NCBI RefSeq assembly: GCF_011386835.1
Contig: NC_088804.1
Location: 33,095,549-33,159,548 of the forward strand
DNA: 64,000 nt
Direction of reading: 5' to 3'
DNA from: Chrysemys picta bellii
Lineage: Eukaryota > Chordata > Testudines > Emydidae
The translations under genes and the position numbers were made by a program. A model generated the notes under the pieces. It worked only from the letters and a program-made list of their open reading frames with translations. It searched no databases and had not been told where the DNA came from. The first letter of the stretch is position 1; every line of letters begins with the position of its first letter. Shown here piece after piece: positions 23,050 through 33,481 of the stretch.

Positions 23050-24270
23050 AATCTCTTTTGGGTCATTGAATCCAATGGGAAAATTCCCACTGATTTCAAC
23101 GAGAACAGATCTAGAAGTCCACTCCTTACCCAACTGACAAGGAAAGGAATTTTGCCATTACATTTCAATGCAAATTTGGGCTTTTCACTGCTTCCTGTTC
23201 CCCTATCTCCTCCCCACCACTACTTCTGCACTTCAGAAAGAATTCTGTCAAACAACAGATAATGTTCACTTCAAATCCTAGTTATTGTTGCTTGAATTTG
23301 TACTCATACATCAGCTTTCAGTGTTATTTATTTTGCCCAACGTTTTTGTCCCTAAAGTTCCAGGACTAAAAACTACGTTTTGGCACTGAATGTAGAAAAC
23401 AGAATAAAATGCCTTGTTCAACACCCTCTGTTACAATTTTTTAAAATCTGAACATAAAGGAAAGAAAATTTTAAACCAAGTATCCAAACATTGTGGTAAA
23501 ATTGTCAGTGAATGAGAATTTTAATGGACTGGGAATTTGAATGTCTGTATTTGAAAGCCTAGTTTATTTTGACAATATTGCTTTTCGCCATAGTTACCCC
23601 TGACCTCCTGCATTACTCTCAGTGGATTATTTTTTCACTGAGGGAGATGCTTAAACATGGACTAGAGTAGATAAGTGATATGGTCAAATCACGACTGGCA
23701 AACCCTGGAATTACTGACCACTTTAATAGCTCCTGCTGACCTCCAAATGAAACTTCACCTTTGGTTATTAACATGTCTCTCTACTTTTATGATTTTTTGG
23801 AACATAATTTGTCACAGTTTTTATCTGCACAGAGCAAGCGTTAGGCTTTTAAAATTGTGAGTTATCTTTTTTACAACTGCTAACAATTACACATCACAGA
23901 ACAGACCAGTCTGAAAACCAATTATGAAAAGACCTGCATGGAAAGTGTATTCAATGTTGAAGTTTGAATGATAGATTTCTGAACTATAACCATGTAACAG
24001 CCAGCATTCAGGAACTGGAAATGAGAAACTAAACTTTGAAATGGCTTGTACGATCTACAAGATAAGATAAGGGGGTAGAAATTAATTGACCTTGTTTTGT
24101 ATTAAAATCTGATAAAGAGACCCGCAGCATAGTTCAAGATCAGAACAAACTGTAGCGGTATATCTTCCATCACAAATCAGTGTTTGTAATCTTGCAGCCA
24201 TGCAGCTTTCTCCCATTACACCCGGAGCTCTATGTTAATACAGAAGTGCTTTGGCATAGAATATATAGGA
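23050..24270. other. No recognisable feature
   Basis: AT-rich unique-looking sequence between two CR1 copies. Confidence 0.5.
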
Positions 24271-24272
24271 TA

Positions 24273-25330
24273 TCATAGAATATCAGGGTTGGAAGGGACC
24301 TCGGGAGGTCATCCAGTCCAACCCTCCGCTCAAAGCAGGACATAATCCCCAACTAAATCATCCCAGCCAGGGCTTCGTCAAGCCTGACCTTAAAAACCTC
24401 TAAGGAAGGAGATTCCACCACCTCCCTAGGTAACCCATTCCAATGCTTCACCACCCTCCTAGTGAAAAAGTTTTTCCTAATATCCAACCTAAACCTCCCC
24501 CACTGCAACTTGAGACCGTTACTCCTTGTTCTGTCATCTGGTACCACTGAGAACAGTCTATATCCATCCTCTTTGGAACCCCCTTTCAGGTAGTTGAAAG
24601 CAGCTATCAAATCCCCCCTCATTCTTCTCTTCTGCAGACTAAACAATACCAGTTCCCTCAGCCTCTCCTCATAAATCATGTGCTCCAGACCCCTAATCAT
24701 TTTGTTGCTCTCTGCTGGACTATTTCCAATTTTTCCACATCTTTTTTGTAGTGTGGGGCCCAAAACTGGACACAGTACTCCACATGCGGGGGGGGGGGGG
24801 GAAGGATAGCTCAGTGGTTTGAGCATTGGCCTGCTAAACCCAGGGTTGTGAGTTCAATCCTTGAGGGGGCCATTTAGGGAGCTGGGGCAAAAATCTGTCT
24901 GGGGATTGGTCCTGCTTTGAGCAGGGGGTTGGACTGGATGACCTCCTGAGGTCCCTTCCAACCCTGATATTCTATGATTCTATGAGGCCTCACCAATGCC
25001 GAATAGAGGGGAATGATCACATCCCTCGATCTGCTGGCAATGCCCCTACTTATACAGCCCAAAATGCTGTTAGCCTTCTTGGCAACAAGGGCACACTGTT
25101 GACTCATATTCAGCTTCTCGTCCACTGTAAGCCCTACGTCCTTTTCTACAGAACTGCTGCCTAGCCACTTGTTCCCTAGTCTGTAGCAGTGCATGGGATT
25201 CTTCCATCCTAAATGCAGGACTCTGCACTTGTCCTTGTTGAACCTCATCAACATTGGCCCAATCCTCTAATTTGTCTAGCTCCCTCTGTATCCTGTTACT
25301 TTCGATAGCCACTCCAATTGTTTGCCTATC
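24273..25330 (-). mobile_element. CR1 LINE, antisense, split by a Cry-SINE
   Basis: The minus strand encodes CR1 ORF2 pieces: [50 protein letters not shown] and [12 protein letters not shown] upstream. After the SINE come [54 protein letters not shown] and [14 protein letters not shown]. The 3' tail lies at about 24273-24300 (CATAGAATATCAGGGTTGGA). One frameshift occurs between the upstream pieces. The outer copy predates the SINE at 24788-24984. The 5' boundary near 25330 is approximate. Confidence 0.9.
24788..24984 (+). mobile_element. Cry-type tRNA-derived SINE inserted in CR1
   Basis: A run of 14 G is followed by GGATAGCTCAGTGGTTTGAG (A-box region), TTGGCCTGCTAAACCCAGGG and GTGAGTTCAATCCTTGAGGG (B-box region). 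The tail GGACTGGATGACCTCCTGAG ends ATTCTATGATTCTATG. That 3' end matches CR1, whose machinery is thought to mobilise this SINE. ATGCGG on the left and ATGAGG on the right flank it, a probable 6-bp duplication with one change. The surrounding CR1 coding sequence resumes across the insertion. Confidence 0.92.
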
Positions 25331-26423
25331 ATGGTACTGATACTGGGCCCACTTCTCCTCTCCCTTGCGTATTGTACCGCTCCTTAAACCTGGATAAAGT
25401 AGATGTAAAACAACAAAGGCCTGATTCAAAGCCCATTAAAATCAGTGAGAACCTTCCAAATCAATGGTAGGATTTACACAGACGTAAATGACTAAACTGG
25501 GCTATGGAAATTCAGGCCAAATGTCTTTAAAGTGAATGTAGCAATATGCTTATAGTTTAGCCAATTACCAGTTCGATTTAGATAGCAGACATCATTTCTG
25601 ATCATTATTTGCACACAGAAAGGCCTGGTTTAAATAAAAACAGTTCTGAGGGGGTTTTAAATTAAAAAATGTATATTACACTAGTGTTTCACTAACCTTA
25701 GTCTCAAGAAAACTAAGCTTTATTCATATTTTTCAACCTTGACACACTGCAGTGTGACTGGTAGTATGATTGTGACCATGTGCCATGGCATCCAGGAGAG
25801 GGAGAAGACTTACAGTTTCATTTAAACATTGTCTGGATTAAGTTAAAAGCAACAGAACAAAATACCATTCAAACAAACAAGAAGAGCCTTCGATAGGATT
25901 GGGGAGGAATGTTTTAAATCTAAAAACTCAATGGCAATTAGCAATAAGAGTCACCCCAGAGTAGTGTTTCTTTTCCAGCTATCCAAGGTTCAAAGCGGAT
26001 GGTGGGAATTTCCAATCTGGTACGTATCTAATTATACCCAATTAAAAAAGTATAAAGTGCCTCTATTCAGCCTCCAAGGAGACCAGGCATTTGGTGAGTC
26101 TCGTGTAGCGGCCTTGTTGGCCAAGCCATGGAACAGTGCTTGTATTGGCAGGAAAGACAGCTCACCTGCCCTCCCAGCTGGAAGAAGGGCAATGCTACTG
26201 GCATCAGTTTACACAGATGGGCAACAAACAGCCTGAATAGTGAATACAGGCTGCTGGAAAGCCTCTGAACCGCCCCCACAGCAGGGGATACAGTGGTAAC
26301 CACTCCAGCTATGCCTCCCTGGCCTCATTCCAAAGTGGGAAACCAGTGTTCCGTTCAATGGGAAGGAAATCTACAGTAAACACAGGGTACAAATAAAGCT
26401 AAAGAGAAAATGCTTTGAACACG
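25331..26423. other. No gene seen
   Basis: A short foldback-like stretch near 25430-25490 (CTGATTCAAAGCCCATTAAA, then TCAGTGAGAA) is a decayed member of the 15363/37485 repeat. The overlapping frames at 25931-26303 on both strands have no domain. Confidence 0.45.
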
Positions 26424-27166
26424 TGTAACGGAGTTGCCACTTACCGCTTGTGCGCCTCTTTACGGCTAGGACTGGGAATGTAACACTCGCTGCACCAGGA
26501 GCCCCCTTGCTGCTTGTTGCTCGCTTTGTGATAGTATTTCTTCTGGTAGCTTGGCCATCTGGCCAGGTGACCATTTAATCCACCCCTTCTGGGGTTACAA
26601 AATCTAAAAGAACAACCGTCTAAATGCCGTCTCCAGATAGTGTTCAGCCCTGGCTCAGGGCTCTACACCACTATATCAGTGGCTGGCAGGGGAACCCTGG
26701 CCCACCTGCTACACCGGGTTCCAGCCCAGGGACCCTATAACCAGTAATCCAAGTCCTTACTCCCCATCCCAGTTGCTGTTTCCCTGGACTCTCTCCTACC
26801 AAGCCTCACTATCTTCTCTTACCTGGTTCTGGGTTTACCACGGGAGCTTACTCTGATCCCCATGGCTACTTCACCCCCTTTTTGCTAGACTCCTTACTCC
26901 AGGGCAGGATCCTAGGGTTTACTCTGCCCCGGACTTACTCCTTGTCCCTGATGACCTCCCTCATCCCAGGGAGTGACTGCAGACTCCTTCTCCAGCAGCC
27001 CCTCTCTTTTTGGCTGTGTACTGCTGGCCCAATCCTTCCACAGCTGGGCTTAACTCTCAATTAATCCTGGCCCTCATCCTCTCAGGTAACTCCATGTGAC
27101 TTTACTGGCCTCTCAGGCCATTGTTATCTCCATCAGGCCTGGTGTGGGGTGCACACCCCAACACAA
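26424..27166 (+). mobile_element. LTR-like block (probable Ty3/Gypsy solo LTR)
   Basis: It starts TGTAACGGAGTTGCCACTTA and ends near CACCCCAACA, giving TG...CA ends. It contains CAGTGGCTGGCAGGGGAACC and GGGTTCCAGCCCAGGGACC, followed by a long pyrimidine-rich, CTCC-rich stretch. The same words in the same order recur at 51.1 kb. No gag or pol is adjacent, suggesting a solo LTR. The flanks contain AACAC on both sides, which might be part of a target duplication. Family assignment rests on recall of turtle Gypsy LTRs. Confidence 0.5.
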
Positions 27167-27169
27167 CAC

Positions 27170-27796
27170 CACAACAGCTTTCAAAAAGCTATTCAATTGG
27201 AATTACTTCATTTGGGGCTAAAAACCTGGAGGAAAAATATATGCTGAATGTGAAAATGCTTTTGTAATATTCAATGTCATATAAATGGAGTGAGGAATGC
27301 TGCATTTGAAAAGGATTCTGTCAAATCTGCAACCTGAATGGATTACTTCTTAGTTTAAAAATGCTACTTCATGATGTGTATGTATATTAGAAAGATTCAC
27401 CACCCATGGTTTCATAGTAAAATTACTAATGCCTTCTGGGTTTGGTGCCACCTACATTCTGAGTAGCTCTGATTTATTAAGAAATAGAGGATGCACTGAT
27501 CCAGTTTTAACAAGAAGGTGGAAATGGGCGTAACATGCAAATAAAATGAATGTGCGTGAAAGCAGTTCCGTTCTGAAAGTGAAACTCGGCAGTGGGTAGT
27601 AGAACAATTTATCAATGTTATAAGCATGATGTGTCATTTTCTTGGTGCAGGAAACCAAACCCAGATATTCTTACTTCAATGGGAAGTTAGTTCTTACTTA
27701 GGCTAAACTTCAGGAACTTCACCAGCAAGGACTTCTTGCCCAAAAGGAAGTAAACGCCTTAGATTTGGTCCTAATGCAGTATACTTCACGGTTTCT
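27170..27796. other. No recognisable feature
   Basis: Unique-looking AT-rich sequence. Confidence 0.5.
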
Positions 27797-27886
27797 GGGC
27801 CAGATCCCCAGCTGGTGTAAATCAGCATAGCTCAACTGAAGGCAACAGAGTTAATGCCAGTTTACACCAGCTGGGAAACTGGCCCC
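27797..27886. repeat. Foldback repeat, GCTGGTGTAAAT family
   Basis: GGGCCAGATCCCCAGCTGGT, then GTAAATCAGCATAGCTC, forms an inverted repeat with GCCAGTTTACACCAGCTGGG and AAACTGGCCCC. The hairpin is about 90 bp with a short loop containing ACTGAAGGCAA. Other members here are at 8186, 16882, 43561 and 61250. Confidence 0.65.
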
Positions 27887-28174
27887 ATAGTTAGAATGAT
27901 TTCCATGCCATTTAACAGTCCAGAGAGTGAATTAGTAAGAATCACTTACTAAGGATCTATAGAAAGTAGCAGAAAACTATAATTTTGCTGTAGGCTTTCT
28001 GAACTGCCCTAAAGAATTTAGTTAAAAATTATACCCCCACTAAAGAATTTTATAGTATGGGTAAAAAAGAAACCTATAGCAAGTTTATCATTCTTTATTA
28101 AATCTATGTTTTAAATAATTGCTATAACAGTGTATTAAATCCTTATAAAACCCAACTAGTTTCATCCCTACAAA

Positions 28175-28262
28175 ATTCTTAAGGGCAGGGAATGTCTTTG
28201 TCTTATGTGTTTGTCCGGTGCCTAGCATATTGGGGCTGGGGGCTGTAGGACCAATTAGTTCT
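28175..28262. mobile_element. Possible old SINE/LINE 3' fragment
   Basis: AAGGGCAGGGAATGTCTTTG, TGTGTTTGTCCGGTGCCTAG and CATATTGGGGCTGGGG resemble a widespread amniote repeat end related to MIR or L2. No clear boundaries. Low certainty. Confidence 0.4.
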
Positions 28263-31077
28263 ACTGGACTTTTCCAGAAGATGAAATGTCAATGTTAGAT
28301 TAAAAGAAACCCAGAACTTAAATGTGGCCTGCAGCCCTTCCAGCCTGAGCTATGTATTCACGAGTTGAACAGGGTTGGGCACAGCCAGTACTTTGATAGA
28401 GACCCTGCAGGAAGCAATGCTGGTGACTTCACAGTATGTCAACAGGTATTATCTTGTAGATGTAATAATAAAACTAACATCCTGACCATGTGTGGTCGTG
28501 ACAGGCCTCATGGCTTTTTCATAAGCGTAGGCATATTTAACACAAATATTCTGGCGAAATTTGGATTTGGAGAATTGTATTTTGCCTCCACATCTACCTT
28601 TCCTACTCTAGCTTCAGATGAACAAAGTATTCTTCATTCCTGGTTTTAGTCTGTCGGTGTATTTCACCAGAGGTGGCTGCATTGCAGTGTTCATTAAGTA
28701 AAAAATATAAATATATTTGCAGTGTGTAGAGTGCTATGCTGTATACATGTAAGTTATCATTATTGCCTTGGGGCCAAATTCTGTCCCATGAGCCAAACCC
28801 AAATGACCCTTTGCATAAGGGACCCCTCACATAGGCCATAGATAGAGCATCAATGGAACGCTCCATGATTATCACTGCAGCCTAAGGCTTGGAGTGGCTT
28901 CTACAATTTACCCTGCATTCTTCCTCCATTAGGGGGCTTTGGCCAAGGAATCCATGCAGTTACATTCTGACTAGCCATGCCTGAGAATCCTTCCGTGAGC
29001 TTTCATGGAACGTCCACGTGCACAAGGGAAGCTCTGTTCTCCTGCATAGACTTCGCATAACTGAAACTCTGCTTCCACTGCCTTTGAGGCCAGCTGCAGG
29101 ATTTGCCCTGTAGACGACAATCATTGTTGCTGAGGGTGTTTTTCCCCCTTCTTTCTTTTAACTAAACATAATTTAAACAAAATGCATTTATTTTAAATCT
29201 GATTTCTCTTAGCGGGAAAGCCATCTGCTATAAGGGGTTGAGTTACCTAATTAATGCCATTCTATCTGGTTGCTGGCTTTTCTCCATAAATCATATTCAA
29301 GTGGAAATCTCCAAGAACTCATACATAGTTCTGGTTCCCTTTTGGGCATGGTTGGCACTATTTTCCTTACCGAACTCCCTAGCCCGTAATGAAAAAATAA
29401 AAGTAAAGAATGAAACTAATCAGCATTATAAATATGTAGGAAATGGGAGAACAATGCTGCTCAAATGGTGACAATATTCTCAGAAACTTCACCCCAGTAC
29501 TCAGCAGCAATCATGAACTCAACTTCCTATCTGACTTTAACTGAATTAGTCCACTACTGTGGCACTCTGGGCTATAAGCGCGGCTGTGGTTGATACTGAA
29601 TACCAAGGGACAGATTCTAATCTCATTCACAACGATGTAAATAAGGAAGCACTCCATCCACTTCAAAGAAAGACCCTGGATTTACACCAGAGTAACGGAA
29701 GTCAGAATCTTGCTTTAAGTGGGCGGGAGCTCATTAAAAGACCAAATAGGGGGTGAGTCATTTTCAGAACTTTAATCTGAAAGAAGCTGTATTTGGCTGA
29801 CCTCTTTTCTGCACACCGACAGTTTATTAGATTATAGCAGATAAGAACTCTACTGCCTTATTGGTTTGAAGATTTATGAAATGCAGAGACGTGTCTGTGT
29901 CATTGATGGAGGGGATGGGAAAATTGTTTTTTAATATTTTTAATGCATTTAAATAGCGTGGCATTTTTAACAAGGAAAAATCAGATATTAATTTTGATGT
30001 CTAAAGAAATAAGTAGTGGCTCAATTTATTTGTGAATGTTCCCATTTAAACTAGGAATATTTATGCCCACAGGCACCTCAGAGAGGAGGCTGGGAAATTG
30101 TGTAAGAAAGCATAGGAAAACCTTTTTATATTTCTAAATTCTTATTGTAGATCTGAATAAACTTTCCTAGTTGACTGACTGGTTGGGTTATTGCTTAGTA
30201 TTATACAGACACCTGATAAACAGTGATAAAAAATCAGTTAGGCAAAACACTTCACAACAAGTAAGAACCAACTTGACCATACAATTCTAAAGACTTCCCC
30301 CTTCCTTTCTAGTACCCCCCATTCTAACTCCCACTCTAGTCACTGAATCATGGACTTTCCCTTTCCACTTTGCAACCTGTCAATGAAACTTAAGACTCAT
30401 GCATTCATTTAAGTCACTTTCGAAAATGAGACTTACATTCTTAAGTTGCTTAGGCCATGCTGAGCAATGCCTAAATGGTTTTAAAAATCTGGGCCAAAGT
30501 ATCCAGAACCAGACTGTTAAAGGTAGAGGAAATGTTCAGGGTTTAAAGGATCTTGGCATGGGGGAATAGGAGGTCATCATGTGGATAAACTTCCGAAATT
30601 CCAAAATTTTCTAATATGTATCTAAATGCCCTGCCATCCCTAGTGAAAATTGTTTTCAGACAAAGGGCAAGTAAGAGAAGCAACTATGGTAGCACCACAA
30701 ATGGAAATAATGATATTGCATGAGAAAAGAAGTATAGCACCAGAAAGTCTATTCTCACTAGATTTGCAGCACCAAGAAGTACGAATGGATCAGATTAGGT
30801 TGGGATGAGCATCTGAACTTTCTGGTGCCTGGCCATACTGAGATGATTATTATAGATTATACAGGAAGCTATTGAGTACGATCCTTTAGCGTCAAGGGCC
30901 TGCTGCAGTAGTAATGACTGACATTGGATGAGCTCTGAAATTACTGAGACCAATAACAATTTGGAGATGTAACAAGGGCTGTAGGGTAATCTTAATTCTT
31001 TTTTATGACCACAACACAAATACTACCAACAACTGGCACAAGATGGCACTCTTACAGATACTCTATGCAAAGAGATC
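28263..31077. other. No gene seen
   Basis: AT-rich. A weak foldback at about 29600-29712 (CAGATTCTAATCTCATTCAC against TTTACACCAGAGTAACGGAA, then GTCAGAATCTT) resembles the small palindromic repeats. Nothing else recognised. Confidence 0.5.
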
Positions 31078-31420
31078 AGAGATTGATTTGAGGATTGGAA
31101 AACCTGCTTATAGTGAAGGATTGAAGAAGCTCAATCCATTTAGTTTATGAAAGAGAAGATTAAGAGGTGACTTGATCATGCTCATAAGTACCTATGTGGG
31201 TAGAAGATTTCTGAGAGTAGAGGACTGTTTAATCTATCAGACAAAAGCATAACAAGCTAGAGGCTGAAACTGGACAAATTCACACTGGAAATAAAGTGCA
31301 AATTTTTAAAAGTAATGGTAATTGATCATTAGAACAAATTTACTAAGGGATGTGCGATTCTCTAGCTTAAGCCGAAGTTATTGGCTTGATGCAGGAATCC
31401 ATGAACGTCTTTGGAAACTG
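31078..31420 (+). mobile_element. Old CR1/L3-like LINE remnant
   Basis: Broken frames give GLKKLNPFS and KRRLRGDLI-like words, for example from AGAGAAGATTAAGAGGTGAC. They are followed by a region equivalent to LDKFTLEIKC. The copy at 38.06 kb shares these words (ACAAATTCACACTGGAAATA here against ACAAATTCAAATGGGAAATA there). Stops and indels are frequent, so this is an ancient copy. Confidence 0.65.
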
Positions 31421-31839
31421 AACTATCCTGTCATTTGTTCTTCCACACCAGAATTCAGGCATATTAGCAAATTACAGAGGATCTCTGGTTTTATGAGATT
31501 TTAACCCTCGATATGAGAATGTCTCTTTAGAGGTCATTTCAACAACTTCCCAAGGTGCCCACCCCTGTTCCCTATCCCTATATGGCTGATGCTGCAAACA
31601 GGGCCTAGCATATATCAATTTAGATTTATAAAGCAAACTAATTGCTTCATTGTTGTGACTTTTGGCTAGAGGCATGTAAAAGGTTCTTTTAGACTCTCGT
31701 TTCCACTTGAAAACAGTCTGGATTCAGGTTCTGATGTTACCCGCAAATATCCTAGCTCCAGCAATGGTCACAAACCAGCGCTGTTCCAAACTCTGGCCCA
31801 TATCTGCATTACCATAAGTGTCTATTGGGGGTCAGCATC
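31421..31839. other. No recognisable feature
   Basis: May include the degraded 3'UTR of the LINE remnant on its left, but no diagnostic tail is visible. Confidence 0.45.
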
Positions 31840-32560
31840 CTGATAGTTTCCCCTTCATGTCCCTCCTGTGGCTGGGCCCCACTTCCTCCTTCAAGTTCTT
31901 CAAGGGCACTGAGTAGTCAATCCTCCTGGCAAAGTGGTAAGAGAGGTTGTGCCAGGTAAAATCAGTGTCATACAAAATTGATAAAGGTCTGTACAGCAGC
32001 CCCGCCAGAGGGCAGGGCTGGCCTGGGGTGGTACAGCTGTGCCGAGGAGCTGCAGTATTGCTCGTTTCACAGCTGAGGTTCCTGGTAGACCCCTGTGGTT
32101 CAGGGCCCCATGCTGTCAGCTCCTCCAGCACGGCTGTACCGCCCCCCTAGTTTGGCCCTCCCTCCCCTGGCCTGTCCTCCAGCAGGGTTGTTATACAGAC
32201 CCCGGACAGGAGACGCAGGCACGCAGCTGTGTGGAAGGGCCGGGGGCAGGGCTGCAGGCAGTACAACCGTGTCGGAGGAGCTGCCGGCGTGGGGCTACTC
32301 AGTGGCCCCACGTTCTGCTCCTTTCACCTCTGCAGTTCCGGAGAGCCCTGCGGTCAGAAGTCTCCAGTGCAGCAGGAGTACAGAGTTTCCCCACCAGGTA
32401 ACATGGGATGGATCATGGGGAGGGGAGGGGCAGAATGTGGGGCACCGAGCTGGGGGCGGGGTCACGTGAGGAGTCACATGAGGAGGTCATGTACCCCCCC
32501 ACACACCTTTAGCTGGTGCAGTGTACCCATAAGAAATGAATTCTTGCACCACTGCTGCTG
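31840..32560. repeat. GC-rich block of unknown type
   Basis: GC content rises sharply relative to both flanks, with words such as GGGCCGGGGGCAGGGCTGCA and CTGGGGGCGGGGTCACGTGA. GTACAGCTGTGCCGAGGAGC and GTACAACCGTGTCGGAGGAG look like diverged repeats of one word, and CAGCACGGCTGTACCGCC is its inverse. Several overlapping frames of 60 to 124 codons exist on both strands, as expected from GC-rich DNA with few stops. It could be the interior of a DNA transposon or a CpG-rich regulatory island. I cannot decide. Confidence 0.45.
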
Positions 32561-33148
32561 AGGATCTCCTGAGGAACGGTGAGGATTCCCTAACAACTGC
32601 ATGGCAAGGTTAATGAACTTAGCCAGCCTGTGCCTGCTACTCTATAAAGGATTATGCCGCTGAGTTCAGTGTAGCATCCCTGGCAGCAGGAGTATTTCCT
32701 AGCTTTTACTGTCTTGTGGAGACAGTCAGGCCACTCCCTGCCACCCTAAAGATTCTTATGGATCTGTGGGAAGAAGTGGTCTTTTACCTGGTATTTCCCT
32801 AAAGACCTTGTTGGAAGAAGTGACGACCCCTGAGGGTAGGGTTGGCCCCAGAAGGGACTTGAGGTGAGCGGATCAGACCGTTAGCACCACCAGCAGACAT
32901 TTATGGGAAGGTTGGTGGGTTCCCGATGGGCTGTAGCAGTAGGGTTAGGTAGGGTACCCTCAGGACCGGGCAGTGTTGGTGGCAGAAGGAGGTTTGTTTC
33001 TTGGAGGTTTGGATTCTTTACAGCTTGAATTTCCAAGTGAACCTGTAGATGATAGTCTGGACCATATAGGGTGAAATTTACGTAGCCCGTATTGGCCAAA
33101 TCCTGCAGGGTTTGCCTATGCCTGCCTTTAGTACCATACACACTAGCT
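32561..33148. other. Unassigned sequence ending at a hAT insertion
   Basis: On the minus strand 32881-33141 is an open frame of 86 codons with no domain that I recognise. A GGGTTGGCCCCAGAAGGGAC stretch and GGTAGGGTACCCTCAGGACC suggest it may belong to a dispersed repeat. The hAT at 33149 interrupts whatever this is. Nothing firmer can be said. Confidence 0.4.
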
Positions 33149-33473
33149 CAGGGGTCAGCAACATTTGGCATGCGGTAAGCACCGTAGCAGGCCGGGCCAG
33201 TTTATTTACCTGCTGACGTAGCAGGTTCGACCGATCGTGGCCCCCACTGGCCGTGGTTCGCCGTCCCCGGGCCAATGGGGGCGGTGGGAAGCTGCGGCCA
33301 GCTCATCCCTCGCCCGCGCCGCTTCCCGTCGCCCCCATTGGCCCGGGACAGCGAACCGCGGTGAGTGGGGGCCGCGATCGGCCGAACCTGCCACGTCAGC
33401 AGGTAAATAAACTGGCCCGGCCCGCTAGGGTACTTACCCTGGCGAGCCGCATGCCAAACGTTGCCGACCCCTG
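33149..33473. mobile_element. Nonautonomous palindromic hAT element, copy 1
   Basis: The left end CAGGGGTCAGCAACATTTGG and right end CCAAACGTTGCCGACCCCTG are inverted repeats. CACTAGCT is duplicated exactly at 33141-33148 and 33474-33481. The element, 325 bp, is close to a full palindrome: GCAGGTTCGACCGATCGTGG against CGCGATCGGCCGAACCTGCC, and CAGTTTATTTACCTGCTGAC against CAGCAGGTAAATAAACTGGC. It is very CpG-rich and has no transposase. The frames across it are by-products of GC content. TA lies at positions 4-5 of the duplication, the Buster-hAT pattern. Confidence 0.9.
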
Positions 33474-33481
33474 CACTAGCT

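Noticed and set aside
24806..24870. tRNA gene on the plus strand
   Set aside because: A- and B-box words are present, but the sequence belongs to a Cry-SINE with a CR1-like tail and does not form a tRNA cloverleaf with a proper anticodon context.
32039..32561. Several overlapping frames of 110-124 codons
   Set aside because: They overlap in multiple frames and strands within GC-rich DNA, where stop codons are rare.
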